Positions 55,471 through 64,000 of a stretch of 64,000 nucleotides of DNA are shown in pieces. How positions within the stretch are numbered: position 1 is the stretch's first letter; each line of letters opens with the position of its first letter. The DNA comes from Bradyrhizobium diazoefficiens. Lineage in GTDB: Bacteria > Pseudomonadota > Alphaproteobacteria > Rhizobiales > Xanthobacteraceae. Location: NCBI RefSeq assembly GCF_016616885.1, contig NZ_CP067102.1:6290501-6354500 (forward strand), read 5' to 3'. A program made the position numbers and the translations under genes. The notes under the pieces are model-generated. The model saw nothing but the letters and a program-made list of their open reading frames with translations, searched no databases and was not told the origin of the DNA.

Positions 55471-56370
55471 ATGAATATCCGGAGCGCAGCCTTATCGACG
55501 CCGACTGCCAACGGCAGTGAACCCGTCCTGAAATACGTGCAGGCCAATGGCGTGCGGTTCGCCTATCTCGAACAGGGGAGCGGTCCCCTTGTGATCTTCC
55601 TGCACGGCTTTCCCGACAACGCCTGGTCCTACCGAAAGCAGCTGCAAGTCTTCGCGGATGCGGGCTATCGCGCCGTGTCGCCATTCCTGCGCGGCTATGC
55701 GCCGACCGAGATCCCGGCGGACGGCATTTTCGATCCGATCGCATTGGGCAAGGATCTCGAAGCGCTGATCGCGGCGCTGAGCGAGGACGGACAAGCCCGC
55801 GTCGTCGGCATGGATTGGGGCGGCACGTCGACCTTTCAGGCGCTGGCGACGGCGCCGTCTGCAATCAAAGCCGCGGTTGTCATGAACACCGCCCATCCGA
55901 TCACATTCTCGAGCATCAGGCGGGATCCGGAAATCGTTCGATCGATCTTCCATGTCTATTTCTTCCAGCTGCCTGGCGCCGAGTCGGCGGTCAATACCGA
56001 AGGACTGCCCTTCGTCGATTATCTTTGGAAGCTGTGGTCGCCGACCTTCAACGATGTCGAGCACATTCGTTCGATCAAGGAGACGCTCAGCTCTCCCGGC
56101 ACCATGGCCGCGGCGCTCAAATACTACGGAGGCCTGACCGAGGCGGGACGCATGGGCCGGCTGCCGATCAACGAGATGCAGACGCCGACGCTGACGATCT
56201 ACGGCGGCAACGATCCGACAGCGAGATATTCGGTGAAGGAAGAGCCGCTGTTCAAGGGACCACACAAGCGTGTTGTCTTGCCGGATGTCGGACACTTCCC
56301 GCACCTCGAGCGCGAGGCCGAAGTCACCGGCCTGATCATGGACTGGTTCAGGACGCACGCGCCGGACTGA
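55471..56370 (+). CDS. Alpha/beta hydrolase, epoxide-hydrolase-like
   Basis: 299 residues. The ATG at 55471 has GGAGG six bases upstream. VIFLHGFPDNAWSYRKQ carries the HGxP oxyanion loop, VVGMDWGGTSTFQAL the nucleophile Asp elbow (Asp rather than Ser, as in epoxide hydrolases and haloalkane dehalogenases), and LPDVGHFPHLE the catalytic His. A cytoplasmic enzyme (no signal). First gene of the MarR-controlled pair. Substrate unknown. Confidence 0.88.
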   Translation: MNIRSAALSTPTANGSEPVLKYVQANGVRFAYLEQGSGPLVIFLHGFPDNAWSYRKQLQVFADAGYRAVSPFLRGYAPTEIPADGIFDPIALGKDLEALIAALSEDGQARVVGMDWGGTSTFQALATAPSAIKAAVVMNTAHPITFSSIRRDPEIVRSIFHVYFFQLPGAESAVNTEGLPFVDYLWKLWSPTFNDVEHIRSIKETLSSPGTMAAALKYYGGLTEAGRMGRLPINEMQTPTLTIYGGNDPTARYSVKEEPLFKGPHKRVVLPDVGHFPHLEREAEVTGLIMDWFRTHAPD

Positions 56371-56438
56371 ACGCCTTTCGCGGACGCCGGAGGGCACCGC
56401 CGGATCGGCTTTGGAATTTCTGACGAGGAGTACGCGAG

Positions 56439-57242
56439 ATGGACGCCAACATGCAGCAGCAGTACGCCGAAGCGTTTCACGGTCTTCACAAGACGGGGGA
56501 TCCGCTCGTCCTGTTCAACGCCTGGGATGCCGCCACCGCCAAAGCCATCGCGAAGACGTCCCCGGCGATCGCGACCAGCAGCGGGGCGGTCGCGGCAGCA
56601 CTTGGATATGCGGACGGAGAAAATGTCCCGCTCGATATGCTGGCAGGGCTGGTGTCACGGATAACCGCGTCTGTATCGGTTCCGGTGTCAATCGATCTCG
56701 AGGCCGGATATGGCGACACCCCGGACGCCGCCGCCACATCGGCGGCCAGAATTCTGCAGGTCGGTGCCGTCGGCATCAATATCGAAGACGGGCTATCCGG
56801 AGGAAAGCGGCAACTCGCGAACCCCGAACAGCACGCCGCGAAGATCAAGGCCGTGCGGCACGCGGCGCAACAACTCGGCGTTCATCTATTCATCAACGCG
56901 AGGACTGATCCGTTCTTGCTGAAATACGGATCGCCGGCGGAGTGCCTGAACGAAGCGGCAAGACGTGCGAAGATCTATGCCGACGCCGGCGCCGACGGAA
57001 TTTTCGTGCCCGGCCTCACCGACCTCGCGCTTATCGGGAAGTTCGTTCAACTCGCGCCTCTGCCGGTCAACATCATGGTGACGCAAGGCGTTCCCGCAAT
57101 TCCGGATCTCGCCCGCGTCGGCGTTCGGCGGGTGAGCCTCGGGCCGTGGCCGATGCTGGCAGCGATGCGTGTCATTGGACAGGCCGCCGCAGGGGTCGCC
57201 ATGAGCAAGCAATACGGCACGTTCCTGCAACCGAATGCCTGA
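56439..57242 (+). CDS. Isocitrate lyase/PEP mutase-family protein
   Basis: 267 residues after GACGAGGAGT. A TIM-barrel with LVLFNAWDAATAKAIAKTSPAIATSSGAVAAALGYADGE, SIDLEAGYGD (the metal-binding Asp/Glu pair) and GINIEDGLSGGKRQL. The catalytic Cys of isocitrate lyase (KKCGH) is absent, so it belongs to the oxaloacetate/PEP-mutase/2-methylisocitrate lyase-like branch. It follows the hydrolase with a 68-base gap, likely in the same transcript. Role unknown. Confidence 0.85.
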   Translation: MDANMQQQYAEAFHGLHKTGDPLVLFNAWDAATAKAIAKTSPAIATSSGAVAAALGYADGENVPLDMLAGLVSRITASVSVPVSIDLEAGYGDTPDAAATSAARILQVGAVGINIEDGLSGGKRQLANPEQHAAKIKAVRHAAQQLGVHLFINARTDPFLLKYGSPAECLNEAARRAKIYADAGADGIFVPGLTDLALIGKFVQLAPLPVNIMVTQGVPAIPDLARVGVRRVSLGPWPMLAAMRVIGQAAAGVAMSKQYGTFLQPNA

Positions 57243-57266
57243 GCCGCCGGCTCGGGCCGTCGTGCC

Positions 57267-57551
57267 CTAAGCGGACCGTTTCACCGCGATCGCATCGACC
57301 GGCGCGAGCCGGCCCAGCATCGCCCTCGCCTGCTCGGCGCAATGCTCGATCAGCCAGCGCTCGAACGCGACCGGCGCGAGTGCGGGGGCATAGAGGAAGC
57401 CTTGCACGACGTCGCAGCCGATCTCGGCCAGCATCTTGCGCTGGCCTTCGGTCTCGACGCCTTCGGCGACGACGGTCATGCCGAGGCCCTGGCCGACGCG
57501 GACCACGGCGGTGGCGATAGCGAGCGCGCCGGAGTCGTTCTCGATGTCGCG
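57267..57551 (-). pseudogene. Duplicated 3' fragment of the DosP-like GGDEF-EAL gene
   Basis: Encodes only the last part of an EAL domain (VRVGQGLGMTVVAEGVETEGQRKMLAEIGCDVVQGFLYAPALAPVAFERWLIEHC...KRSA). It aligns at a constant offset of 1650 bases to the end of the gene at 58917-61496, with a 109-base identical run (57313-57421 = 58963-59071), and stops abruptly at about 57551. No start-side half is present. A broken copy left by duplication. Confidence 0.88.
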
Positions 57552-57621
57552 TTAGCGGACCTCCATAGCCTTTCCTGCCTCCCATGACGGATGCTAAGAC
57601 AGCATCAAATCGGGGGCTGAC

Positions 57622-58614
57622 ATGGAACGGCGGACATTTATCGGAATTGCGGCAGTCGGGGCTGCTTGGCCTCTTATGGCGCGCGCGCAGCAGAATGTGG
57701 CGACCGCAAAGATCAACAGGGTTGGAGTCCTCTGGCACGCCAGCACAGCGGATGAAGAGAAGGTCTATTTGGACGTCCTAACGAAGGCGTTCGCCGACAT
57801 CGGCTATGTCGAAGGCAAGAACATCGAGTTCCTTCATCGATTTCCCGCCGAGCAGCCGGAACGGTTTCGCACGCTTGCACGCGAGCTGGCCGCGGACAAA
57901 GTCGACGCCATTGTCGCCGTGACTGCGTTGGGCGCAAAAGAGGCCAAGCAGGCCACAAGCACCATTCCGATCGTATTTGTCATTGTGTCGGACCCAATCG
58001 GTGGCGGTCTTGTCGAGAGTCTTGCGCGACCCGGAGGCAATGCCACGGGTCTCTCACTCATGTCGATCGACCTGAGCGGGAAACGTCTGGCGTTGTTGAA
58101 GGAGGCGGTTCCGAACCTGTCGCGTGTAGCACTCTTGGTGGATAAGACCGATCAGTTCGCGCAGCGCGCGGTCAAAACCAATCAGGCCGCGGCCGAAGCG
58201 CTTGGAATTTCGTTGTGGCCCGCAGAGGTATCGGCGCCCAATGACATCGAGCCGGCGTTCTCCAAAATTGCTCAAGACCGCGCCGACGGCGTCATCTTGG
58301 GGGCCGGATCGATGCTGTTCAACGAGCGGGCGCGTATTGGTTCATCGGCTCTGGCACACAGGCTGCCGACGCTGTCATTTATCGCGGAGATGGTTCCTCA
58401 CGGTCTTCTGCTGTCGTACGGGCAGGATTTCCCCGATTTTTTCCGCCGCGCAGCGGCCGACGTTGACAAGATACTGAGAGGCGCAAAGCCCACCGATATC
58501 CCGGTCGAACAGCCCACGCGCTTCAAATTGGTCCTGAACCTGAAGACCGCCAGGGCCCTCGGCCTCGCCGCGCCGCCTTCACTGCTGGCGACTGCCGACG
58601 AGGTGATTGAATAG
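57622..58614 (+). CDS. ABC transporter substrate-binding protein, COG2984 (YtrF/ABC_sub_bind) family
   Basis: 330 residues. A signal peptide of the usual form (MERRTFIGIAAVGAAWPLMARAQQ) precedes the ABC_sub_bind domain: KINRVGVLWHASTADEEKVYLDVLTKAFADIGYVEGKNIEFLHRFP and DAIVAVTALGAKEAKQATSTIPIVFVIVSDPIGGGLVESLARPGGN. The matching permease and ATPase are not in the window. It lies between the fragment and the full copy of the EAL gene, so it may have come in with the duplication. Ligand unknown. Confidence 0.88.
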   Translation: MERRTFIGIAAVGAAWPLMARAQQNVATAKINRVGVLWHASTADEEKVYLDVLTKAFADIGYVEGKNIEFLHRFPAEQPERFRTLARELAADKVDAIVAVTALGAKEAKQATSTIPIVFVIVSDPIGGGLVESLARPGGNATGLSLMSIDLSGKRLALLKEAVPNLSRVALLVDKTDQFAQRAVKTNQAAAEALGISLWPAEVSAPNDIEPAFSKIAQDRADGVILGAGSMLFNERARIGSSALAHRLPTLSFIAEMVPHGLLLSYGQDFPDFFRRAAADVDKILRGAKPTDIPVEQPTRFKLVLNLKTARALGLAAPPSLLATADEVIE

Positions 58615-58916
58615 GGCGCGCCCACTTCCGTCGAACAGCAGTCCGACCGCGGGCACATTGCGAGACATCGGATTTTGTGGGCGCCATGAGCTGAGAGCCA
58701 TGGATAGTTGCCCCAGCACCTCGGCTGCGATAGGCATCTCGCGAGGCCTTTTTCAGCGAGCTTAACATGGCCGGCCTTGGCGCCGCAGCGTTGCCTATGC
58801 CAGCGTGCGCTCAATCGAAGAACGATCATATCGCCCGCGATTGCGCGAGCGCCAAAACTTGAACCACTGATTGTACAGACCGCTGATCCCAGCGAATTTG
58901 ACAGTGCGCATGCGCC
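58615..58916. other. Intergenic stretch between the binding protein and the DosP-like gene
   Basis: About 300 bases. Short open frames run through it on both strands but have no family features. No strong hairpin or promoter was recognised. Confidence 0.5.
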
Positions 58917-61496
58917 TTAGGCCGAGCGCTTCACCGCGATTGCATCGACGGGGGTGAGTCGCCCCAGCATCGCCCTCGCCTGCTCGGCGCAATGCTCGAT
59001 CAGCCAGCGCTCGAACGCGACCGGCGCGAGTGCGGGGGCATAGAGGAAGCCTTGCACGACGTCGCAGCCGAGCTCGGCCAGCATCTTGCGCTGGCCTTCG
59101 GTCTCGACGCCTTCTGCAACGACGGTCATGCCGAGGCCCTGGCCGACGCGGACCACGGCGGTGGCGATGGCAAGCGCGCCCGCGTCACGCTCGATATCGC
59201 GCATAAAACTGCGGTCGATCTTGAGCTCGCGGATCGGCAGATGTGCGAGCCGGCTGAGGCTCGAATAGCCGGTGCCGAAATCATCCACGGACAGGCCGAT
59301 GCCGAGCGCGCGAATGGCCTGCATTGTTTCCAATGCGGCCGTACCATCCTGCATGAAGGTGCCTTCGGTGATCTCCAGCATCAGCGCGTCCGCCGGCAGC
59401 GCGTACTCAGCGAGGATATCGGCGAGCCGCGCTGCGAGCGCGACATGCCGGAAATTGATCGGCGACAGGTTGACCGAGACGCTGGGAATGTTGAGCCCCG
59501 CGCGGCGCCAGCTCGCCATCTGCCGGCAGGCCTCGCGCACCGACCACAGGCCGATCTGCTCGATCAGGCCGCATTCCTCGGCGAGCGGAATGAACTTTGC
59601 CGGCGAGACATCGCCCAGCGTGGCGTCGTGCCAGCGTGCCAGCGCCTCGACGCCATGGATGGCGCCGTCGCCACTGCGGATCTGCGGCTGATAGCTGAGG
59701 CTGAGCGCATTGTCGGCGATGGCACGACGAAGCGCTGCGATCATCGCCAGCCGCTGCTCGGCCAATCCGTTCATCTCGGCACTGAACATGCGATGGGTCG
59801 AGCGGCCGGCCTGCTTGGCCGTGTACATGGCGGCGTCGGCCTGCTGCATCAGCGTGTCGATCTCGGTGGCGTGGTCGGGATAAAGGCTGATGCCAATGCT
59901 GGCCGACATCGGCATCAGCTTCGATCCGAGCCGCAAGGGCGCGGCCAGCGCTTCGGTGATGTCGGTCGCGACACGCTCCGCGCTCTCGGCATTGCGGTTC
60001 GGCAGCAGGATGACGAATTCGTCGCCGCCGAGCCGGCCCAGCATGTCTTCCGGCCCGATCTGCTCGCGCAGGCGCTGCGCCAGCTGGATCAGGAGCTCGT
60101 CGCCGGCGGCGTGGCCGAGCGTGTCATTGACGTCCTTGAAATGATCGACGTCGAGGAAGGCCAGCGCAACGTGGCCGCCGGTCGGACAGGCGTCGATCGC
60201 GGTGGTGATCAGATGCCGCAATTGCGCGCGATTGGGCAGGCCGGTGAGGATGTCGTGATAGGCGAGCCGCGCGATCTCCGCGCGCGCCTCCTTGCGCTCG
60301 ATCGCGAAGGCGCCGAGGTTGACGCAGGCCTCGACGATGCGCCGGTGCCAGTTGCTCGGCGCGCGGGGCTCGCGGAAATAGAAAGCGAAGGTGGCGATGA
60401 CCCGGCCGTCCTTGGCCATGACCGGGGTCGACCAGCAGGCCCACAGCCCAATCGCCAGCGGCATTGCCTTGTAAGGCTGCCAGCGCGGATCGGTATCGAG
60501 ATCGGTGGCGAGCACCGGCTCGCCGTAGAAAGCGGCGGTGCCGCAGGAGCCGACACCGGGCCCGATGGCGATACCATCGAGTGCGCGGGAATAGTCCTCG
60601 GGCAGGCTCGGGCCGCCGAGGGGATGGATCAATCCGGCGGCATCGACGTGAAGCAGCGAGCAGACGACGTCGGGAGCGATCTCTTCGACCCGGCGGCACA
60701 GTCGGTCGGCGATCTCGGTGATCGGCACCTCGTCGGCGAGCGCGCTCATGATGAGCTGCTGGAGCGAGCGCAGCTGCTTGCTCTCCGTGATGTCCTCGAG
60801 CAGCGCGAAGATGTGCCTGACCCGCCCCTTCTTGTCGCGAAACGCGTCGATCCGGGCGCAGATCCAGATCTCCTCGCCGTCCTTGTCGTAGACCAGCACC
60901 TCGGCCTCGCCGCGCCGGCCACCATGCATCAGGCGCTTGACGAGCCTGGCAACGGCCTTGCGATCGGTATGGCAGCCGGCGATGAGCTCGCCTGCGCGGC
61001 GCCCTTCAGCCTCGTCGCTGGTGTAACCGAACAGCGCCGTGAACGCCGAATTGACGTAGACGATGTTCTGCTCGACATCGGTGATGATGACCGCGCGGTT
61101 GGTCTGGTCGGAGACGGCGTGGAGCAACCCGATCCTGACGCGGCGCTCGGCATCGGCGGTGACGTCGCGCGCGAACACGATGTGATGGGTTGCGCCGTCG
61201 ATCGTTGCCGATGACAGCGCGATCGTCGCCTTGATCCGGCTGCCGTCGCGCCGCACCAGGCTGATCTCGTCGCGGAAATCCGCGACCGGCTCGGCCTGAA
61301 GGCATTTCAGCGTGAGCACGGCGGCATCGCGGCCAAGCACATTGGCGCGCGCAAGCTTCCAGATCCGCTCGGCGCCGGCGTTGAAATGCGTGATGCGATG
61401 CGCACTATCGACAATGACGATGCCGTCGTCAGCCCATTCGAGCGCCGCGCGCAGCACGTCCGGCATTTCAGTCACTGGACAATCGGAGGCAGACAT
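58917..61496 (-). CDS. DosP-like PAS-PAS-GAF-GGDEF-EAL cyclic-di-GMP protein
   Basis: 859 residues: PAS (about 10-115), PAS (about 130-240), GAF (about 255-410), GGDEF (490-494) and EAL (617-619). Residues 130-380, with RAVIITDVEQNIVYVNSAFTALFGYTS and GGPSLPEDYSRALDGIAIGPGVGSCGTAAFYGEP, follow Escherichia coli DosP closely. The GGDEF motif is intact but the I-site Arg is replaced (GPED). The EAL (VEALARW) and the rest of the phosphodiesterase core look intact. The first PAS lacks the His expected for heme in DosP. A cytoplasmic sensor that makes or breaks c-di-GMP. Confidence 0.9.
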   Translation of the reverse strand: MSASDCPVTEMPDVLRAALEWADDGIVIVDSAHRITHFNAGAERIWKLARANVLGRDAAVLTLKCLQAEPVADFRDEISLVRRDGSRIKATIALSSATIDGATHHIVFARDVTADAERRVRIGLLHAVSDQTNRAVIITDVEQNIVYVNSAFTALFGYTSDEAEGRRAGELIAGCHTDRKAVARLVKRLMHGGRRGEAEVLVYDKDGEEIWICARIDAFRDKKGRVRHIFALLEDITESKQLRSLQQLIMSALADEVPITEIADRLCRRVEEIAPDVVCSLLHVDAAGLIHPLGGPSLPEDYSRALDGIAIGPGVGSCGTAAFYGEPVLATDLDTDPRWQPYKAMPLAIGLWACWSTPVMAKDGRVIATFAFYFREPRAPSNWHRRIVEACVNLGAFAIERKEARAEIARLAYHDILTGLPNRAQLRHLITTAIDACPTGGHVALAFLDVDHFKDVNDTLGHAAGDELLIQLAQRLREQIGPEDMLGRLGGDEFVILLPNRNAESAERVATDITEALAAPLRLGSKLMPMSASIGISLYPDHATEIDTLMQQADAAMYTAKQAGRSTHRMFSAEMNGLAEQRLAMIAALRRAIADNALSLSYQPQIRSGDGAIHGVEALARWHDATLGDVSPAKFIPLAEECGLIEQIGLWSVREACRQMASWRRAGLNIPSVSVNLSPINFRHVALAARLADILAEYALPADALMLEITEGTFMQDGTAALETMQAIRALGIGLSVDDFGTGYSSLSRLAHLPIRELKIDRSFMRDIERDAGALAIATAVVRVGQGLGMTVVAEGVETEGQRKMLAELGCDVVQGFLYAPALAPVAFERWLIEHCAEQARAMLGRLTPVDAIAVKRSA

Positions 61497-61653
61497 CGTT
61501 GGGCTCGGCAGGATCAGAAAAATGCGGCAATCGGCCCCAAGCTAATGCTCCGATGGTGTCCAAGACGTTTTTGCAACAGGCTCACGTTCCGCCAAGCCAG
61601 GGCATGCTTAACATTCTGCAAAAGATGCGAAGGCAATCCAGTGCAGACGGAAC

Positions 61654-62958
61654 CTATTTCACAGCCTGAAGCTTGTGCAGCCGGCCGGCCACGGCCCGCA
61701 CCTTGCCCGGCGACGCCTGCCAGACCGACAGCGCCGACAGCAGGCTTACGACGATGGCAATGGCAAAGGCGAGCGTGTAGTCGCCGGCGCGATCGTAGAG
61801 GATGCCTGTCACCCATGGACCGGCTGCCCCGCCTGCCAATGCCGCGAGCATGATCATGCCGAAGATGCTGCCCTGGTGGCGGCCCTGGAAGATCTCGAAA
61901 ACCACCGCGCCCATGATCGAGGTGAGGCCGTAACCAAGCGCGCCTTGCGTGAACACCATCAACCAGACCAACCAGAACGAGGGTTGGTATTTCAGCGCCA
62001 TCAGCGCCGCGAAGCAGATCGCAAAGCCGGCGCAGCTGATGGCCCACACCCATTCCCGCCCGATCCGGTCGGAGATATGGCCGAGGAAAATCTGGCCGGG
62101 AATGCCGAGCAGGCTGACGGCGCCGAGCGCCCATACCGCAACGCTCGGGCTGAAGCCGATGTCGAGCAGGAACTTGGTTTGGTGCACTTGCACCGCGTAC
62201 CAGATGTACAGGCCGCAGAAATAGCCGAGCGCGATCCACCAGAAGCGTGCGGTCGCGACCGCCCGTCGGAGCGTCCAATCGGTAGCCGCCCAGACGGGAT
62301 CGACGATGTTGGAGACCGGCTTTTCGGTGCCCGCGGCCGGCGCAGCGTCGCCGTCCGGCTGGAGGCCGATGTCTTCGGGACGCTTGTGCAGGAGCAGATT
62401 GATCGGCGCCAGCACGATCAGGATCATCAGGCCCATCGCGGTGCAAGCGGTGCGCCAGCCGGTCTGCTCGATCAAGTGCTGCACCCATGGCAGCAGCGTC
62501 ACCGAACCGATGCCGACGCCGGCAAAGGCGATGCCGATGGCAAAGCCGCGCTTGCGAATGAACCAGTTCGGCAGGAACAGCGACTGGCCGGAATAGCCGA
62601 GACACACCGAGCCGGCGCCGACCATGACCCCGATCGTCACATAGAGATGCCAGGGCTGGCTAGTGAGCGGCGCGAGCAACAGCCCGCCGGCCATCAGCAA
62701 CACGCCGAGCTCCATCACCGCACGTGGCCCCGCGCGATCCATCAACCGGCCGATCAGCGGGCTGGCGATCGCCGATGCAACGAATCCAAACGAGAAGGCG
62801 CCGGCGGTGACGCCGCGCTCCCAGCCGAATTCGGAGAGAATGGGCGGATAGAACAATGAAAAGGCGGTGCGCGCATTGACGCCGATGGCCATGGTCACAA
62901 AGGTCACCACGACCACGACCCAGCCGTAGAAAAACGGTAGCCGCATTTTTGGTTTCAT
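61654..62958 (-). CDS. Major facilitator superfamily transporter (OxlT/monocarboxylate-like)
   Basis: 434 residues from the ATG at 62958; a start at 62946 is also possible. Twelve predicted helices in two halves; the first carries GWERGVTAGAFSFGFVASAIASPLIGRLMDRAGPRAVMELG (the MFS loop 2-3 motif) and the second SLLGIPGQIFLGHISDRIGREW. Similar to oxalate/formate and monocarboxylate exchangers. It follows a 2-hydroxyacid dehydrogenase gene by 46 bases, so import of a hydroxy acid for that enzyme is a fair guess. Confidence 0.87.
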   Translation of the reverse strand: MKPKMRLPFFYGWVVVVVTFVTMAIGVNARTAFSLFYPPILSEFGWERGVTAGAFSFGFVASAIASPLIGRLMDRAGPRAVMELGVLLMAGGLLLAPLTSQPWHLYVTIGVMVGAGSVCLGYSGQSLFLPNWFIRKRGFAIGIAFAGVGIGSVTLLPWVQHLIEQTGWRTACTAMGLMILIVLAPINLLLHKRPEDIGLQPDGDAAPAAGTEKPVSNIVDPVWAATDWTLRRAVATARFWWIALGYFCGLYIWYAVQVHQTKFLLDIGFSPSVAVWALGAVSLLGIPGQIFLGHISDRIGREWVWAISCAGFAICFAALMALKYQPSFWLVWLMVFTQGALGYGLTSIMGAVVFEIFQGRHQGSIFGMIMLAALAGGAAGPWVTGILYDRAGDYTLAFAIAIVVSLLSALSVWQASPGKVRAVAGRLHKLQAVK

Positions 62959-63004
62959 CCCTAGACGATCCGGGCCACGACCGGGTTCAAGGCGGCGTTG
63001 GCTT

Positions 63005-63982
63005 TCACGGCCGCCGCGTCCAGCGGTCGGCATTGACGGCACCCTGCGGGGCATCGCCCTTGATGATGGCGTCGACCTGCCGCACCGTTTCCAGCGACTG
63101 ATATTCGATCGCCTGCGGCGTCAACCCGCCGACATGCGGCGTCGCGACGACGTTGGCAAGCTTTGCCAGCTCCGGTGTCGGCATCTGGTCGGGGGCGCGG
63201 CCGACATCCATCGCAGCACCGGCGATGCGGTTCTCCAGCAGCGCCTTTGCGAGTGCCGCCTCGTCGACGAGGTTGCCGCGCGACAGATTGATGAAGACAG
63301 CATGCTTCTGCATGCGCGCCAGTGCCGCCTCCCCGATCAGCTTCTCGGTCTGCTCGTTGGCAATGGCGAGGCAGACGACATAGTCGGAAGCCGCCAGGAG
63401 TTCGTCGAGGCCGACCTGCTTGATCGCGCTGTCGCTGACATCAGCGAAGGGATCGGAGACCAGCACGTCCATGCGCATCACCTTGGCGATCTCGGCGAGG
63501 TAACGACCGATGCTGCCATAACCGATGATGCCGATTGTGCTGCCGGCGAGCTGACGGCCCATCCGCGCCTCCGGCTTGCGGCCGGCGTGGTAGTCGGCTG
63601 TAGCCCGCGACACGCCGCGCGACAGGTCGACCATGAAGCCGACCGCGAGCTCGGCGACCGCGTGCACGAAGCCGGGACCGGCGCGCGTGACCAGCACACC
63701 GGCTTGCGAGGCGGCCTCGACATCGACGTTGCGGATATCGACCGCGCAGCGGACGAAGGCACGCAGGCGCGGCAATTGCGCAAAGATCTCGCCACGGCCT
63801 TCCGTCATGCGATCGGCGACGATGATGTCGGCGTCCTTTGCCGCATGCACGAGGCTTGCCGCATCGAGCGCCTGGTCACCCTCGTGCAGGATCACGTCCG
63901 CAATCGCGCGCAGGCCGTTGAGGCTGCGATCGCCGTAATAGTTGCGGCGCATCTCCGGCGTGTGGGCCAGCAGGACTTTCAC
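63005..63982 (-). CDS. D-isomer-specific 2-hydroxyacid dehydrogenase
   Basis: 325 residues from a GTG at 63982 after AAGGGAGTGTTGCC. NAD-binding GIIGYGSIGRYLAEIAK (151-167), the substrate Arg235 in LSRGNLVDE and the acid/base His283 in TPHVGGLTP are present. The Glu that normally pairs with that His (in DVFxxEP) is replaced: the stretch reads DVGRAPDQMP. It oxidises or reduces a D-2-hydroxyacid. First gene of a pair with the MFS transporter. Substrate unknown. Confidence 0.87.
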   Translation of the reverse strand: MKVLLAHTPEMRRNYYGDRSLNGLRAIADVILHEGDQALDAASLVHAAKDADIIVADRMTEGRGEIFAQLPRLRAFVRCAVDIRNVDVEAASQAGVLVTRAGPGFVHAVAELAVGFMVDLSRGVSRATADYHAGRKPEARMGRQLAGSTIGIIGYGSIGRYLAEIAKVMRMDVLVSDPFADVSDSAIKQVGLDELLAASDYVVCLAIANEQTEKLIGEAALARMQKHAVFINLSRGNLVDEAALAKALLENRIAGAAMDVGRAPDQMPTPELAKLANVVATPHVGGLTPQAIEYQSLETVRQVDAIIKGDAPQGAVNADRWTRRP

Positions 63983-64000
63983 GGCAACACTCCCTTAGTA

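Noticed and set aside
57251..57551. EAL fragment as a functional gene
   Set aside because: Encodes under 95 residues of the C-terminal EAL part with no catalytic EAL motif; a duplicated remnant.

Overview
The window is a GC-rich chromosomal segment from an alphaproteobacterium, most likely Bradyrhizobium or a close relative. The reasons are gene content (permuted two-piece tmRNA with an ANDNFAPVAQAA tag, SspB-alpha beside it, HflKC next to a Do-like protease, DUF2336, DUF1236, DUF4169), many COG2984-style and TctAB-type importers, and the palindromic intergenic repeats usual in that group. Taxonomy is inferred from content, not from a marker comparison.

Layout. 1-2.9 kb: pieces of a NitT/TauT-type ABC importer (partial substrate-binding protein, permease, ATPase) around a secreted cupin. 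3.0-4.3 kb: an intact IS481-family insertion sequence with 56-bp perfect terminal inverted repeats, sitting in what was a short divergent promoter region. 4.3-6.6 kb: an OpuC-like importer whose permease and binding protein are fused. 6.6-10.8 kb: a membrane sulfatase/LtaS-like enzyme, a TetR repressor divergent from a membrane protein with twin operator-like palindromes, and an SDR. 11.4-18.3 kb: a branched-chain amino acid cluster on the minus strand (ilvB, ilvA-like dehydratase, ilvN, methyltransferase, two exporters, ilvC) headed by an Ile/Leu/Val-rich leader peptide and a terminator, i.e. a transcription attenuator. 18.4-26.3 kb: housekeeping genes (miaA, serB, degP, DUF2065, hflC, hflK, folA, GNAT, thyA). 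26.5-30.1 kb: TctA/TctB without a TctC, and a two-gene chromate transporter whose first gene is frameshifted.

30.2-35.7 kb: permuted ssrA (tmRNA), sspB, fumC, a DUF4169/ribbon-helix-helix pair and feoAB with a possible Irr (ICE) box. 35.8-46.1 kb: GNAT, a single-domain response regulator, a small secreted protein, a fatty-acid-hydroxylase-like membrane protein translationally coupled to a very large SAM-cyclase-ATPase protein, a methyltransferase, a diheme RoxA-like cytochrome, and a DUF2336 gene with a small partner. 46.3-54.7 kb: a giant AsmA-like protein, a P450/TetR divergent pair around a 28-bp perfect palindrome, and two secreted low-complexity proteins. 54.7-61.5 kb: a MarR/hydrolase/PEP-mutase-like module and a COG2984 binding protein, separated by three direct repeats of the 3' end of a DosP-like PAS-PAS-GAF-GGDEF-EAL gene. 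61.6-64 kb: an MFS carrier and a 2-hydroxyacid dehydrogenase.

Genes that work together: SspB delivers proteins carrying the tag encoded by the adjacent tmRNA to ClpXP; ThyA and FolA close the dTMP/folate cycle; HflKC, DUF2065 and DegP form an envelope quality-control string; IlvBN, IlvC and the dehydratase cover early isoleucine/valine synthesis. I see no CRISPR array, rRNA or tRNA. No single wholly new system stands out; the most interesting items are the regulatory sites, the tmRNA-SspB linkage, the DosP-like repeat scars and the cyclase/hydroxylase pair.
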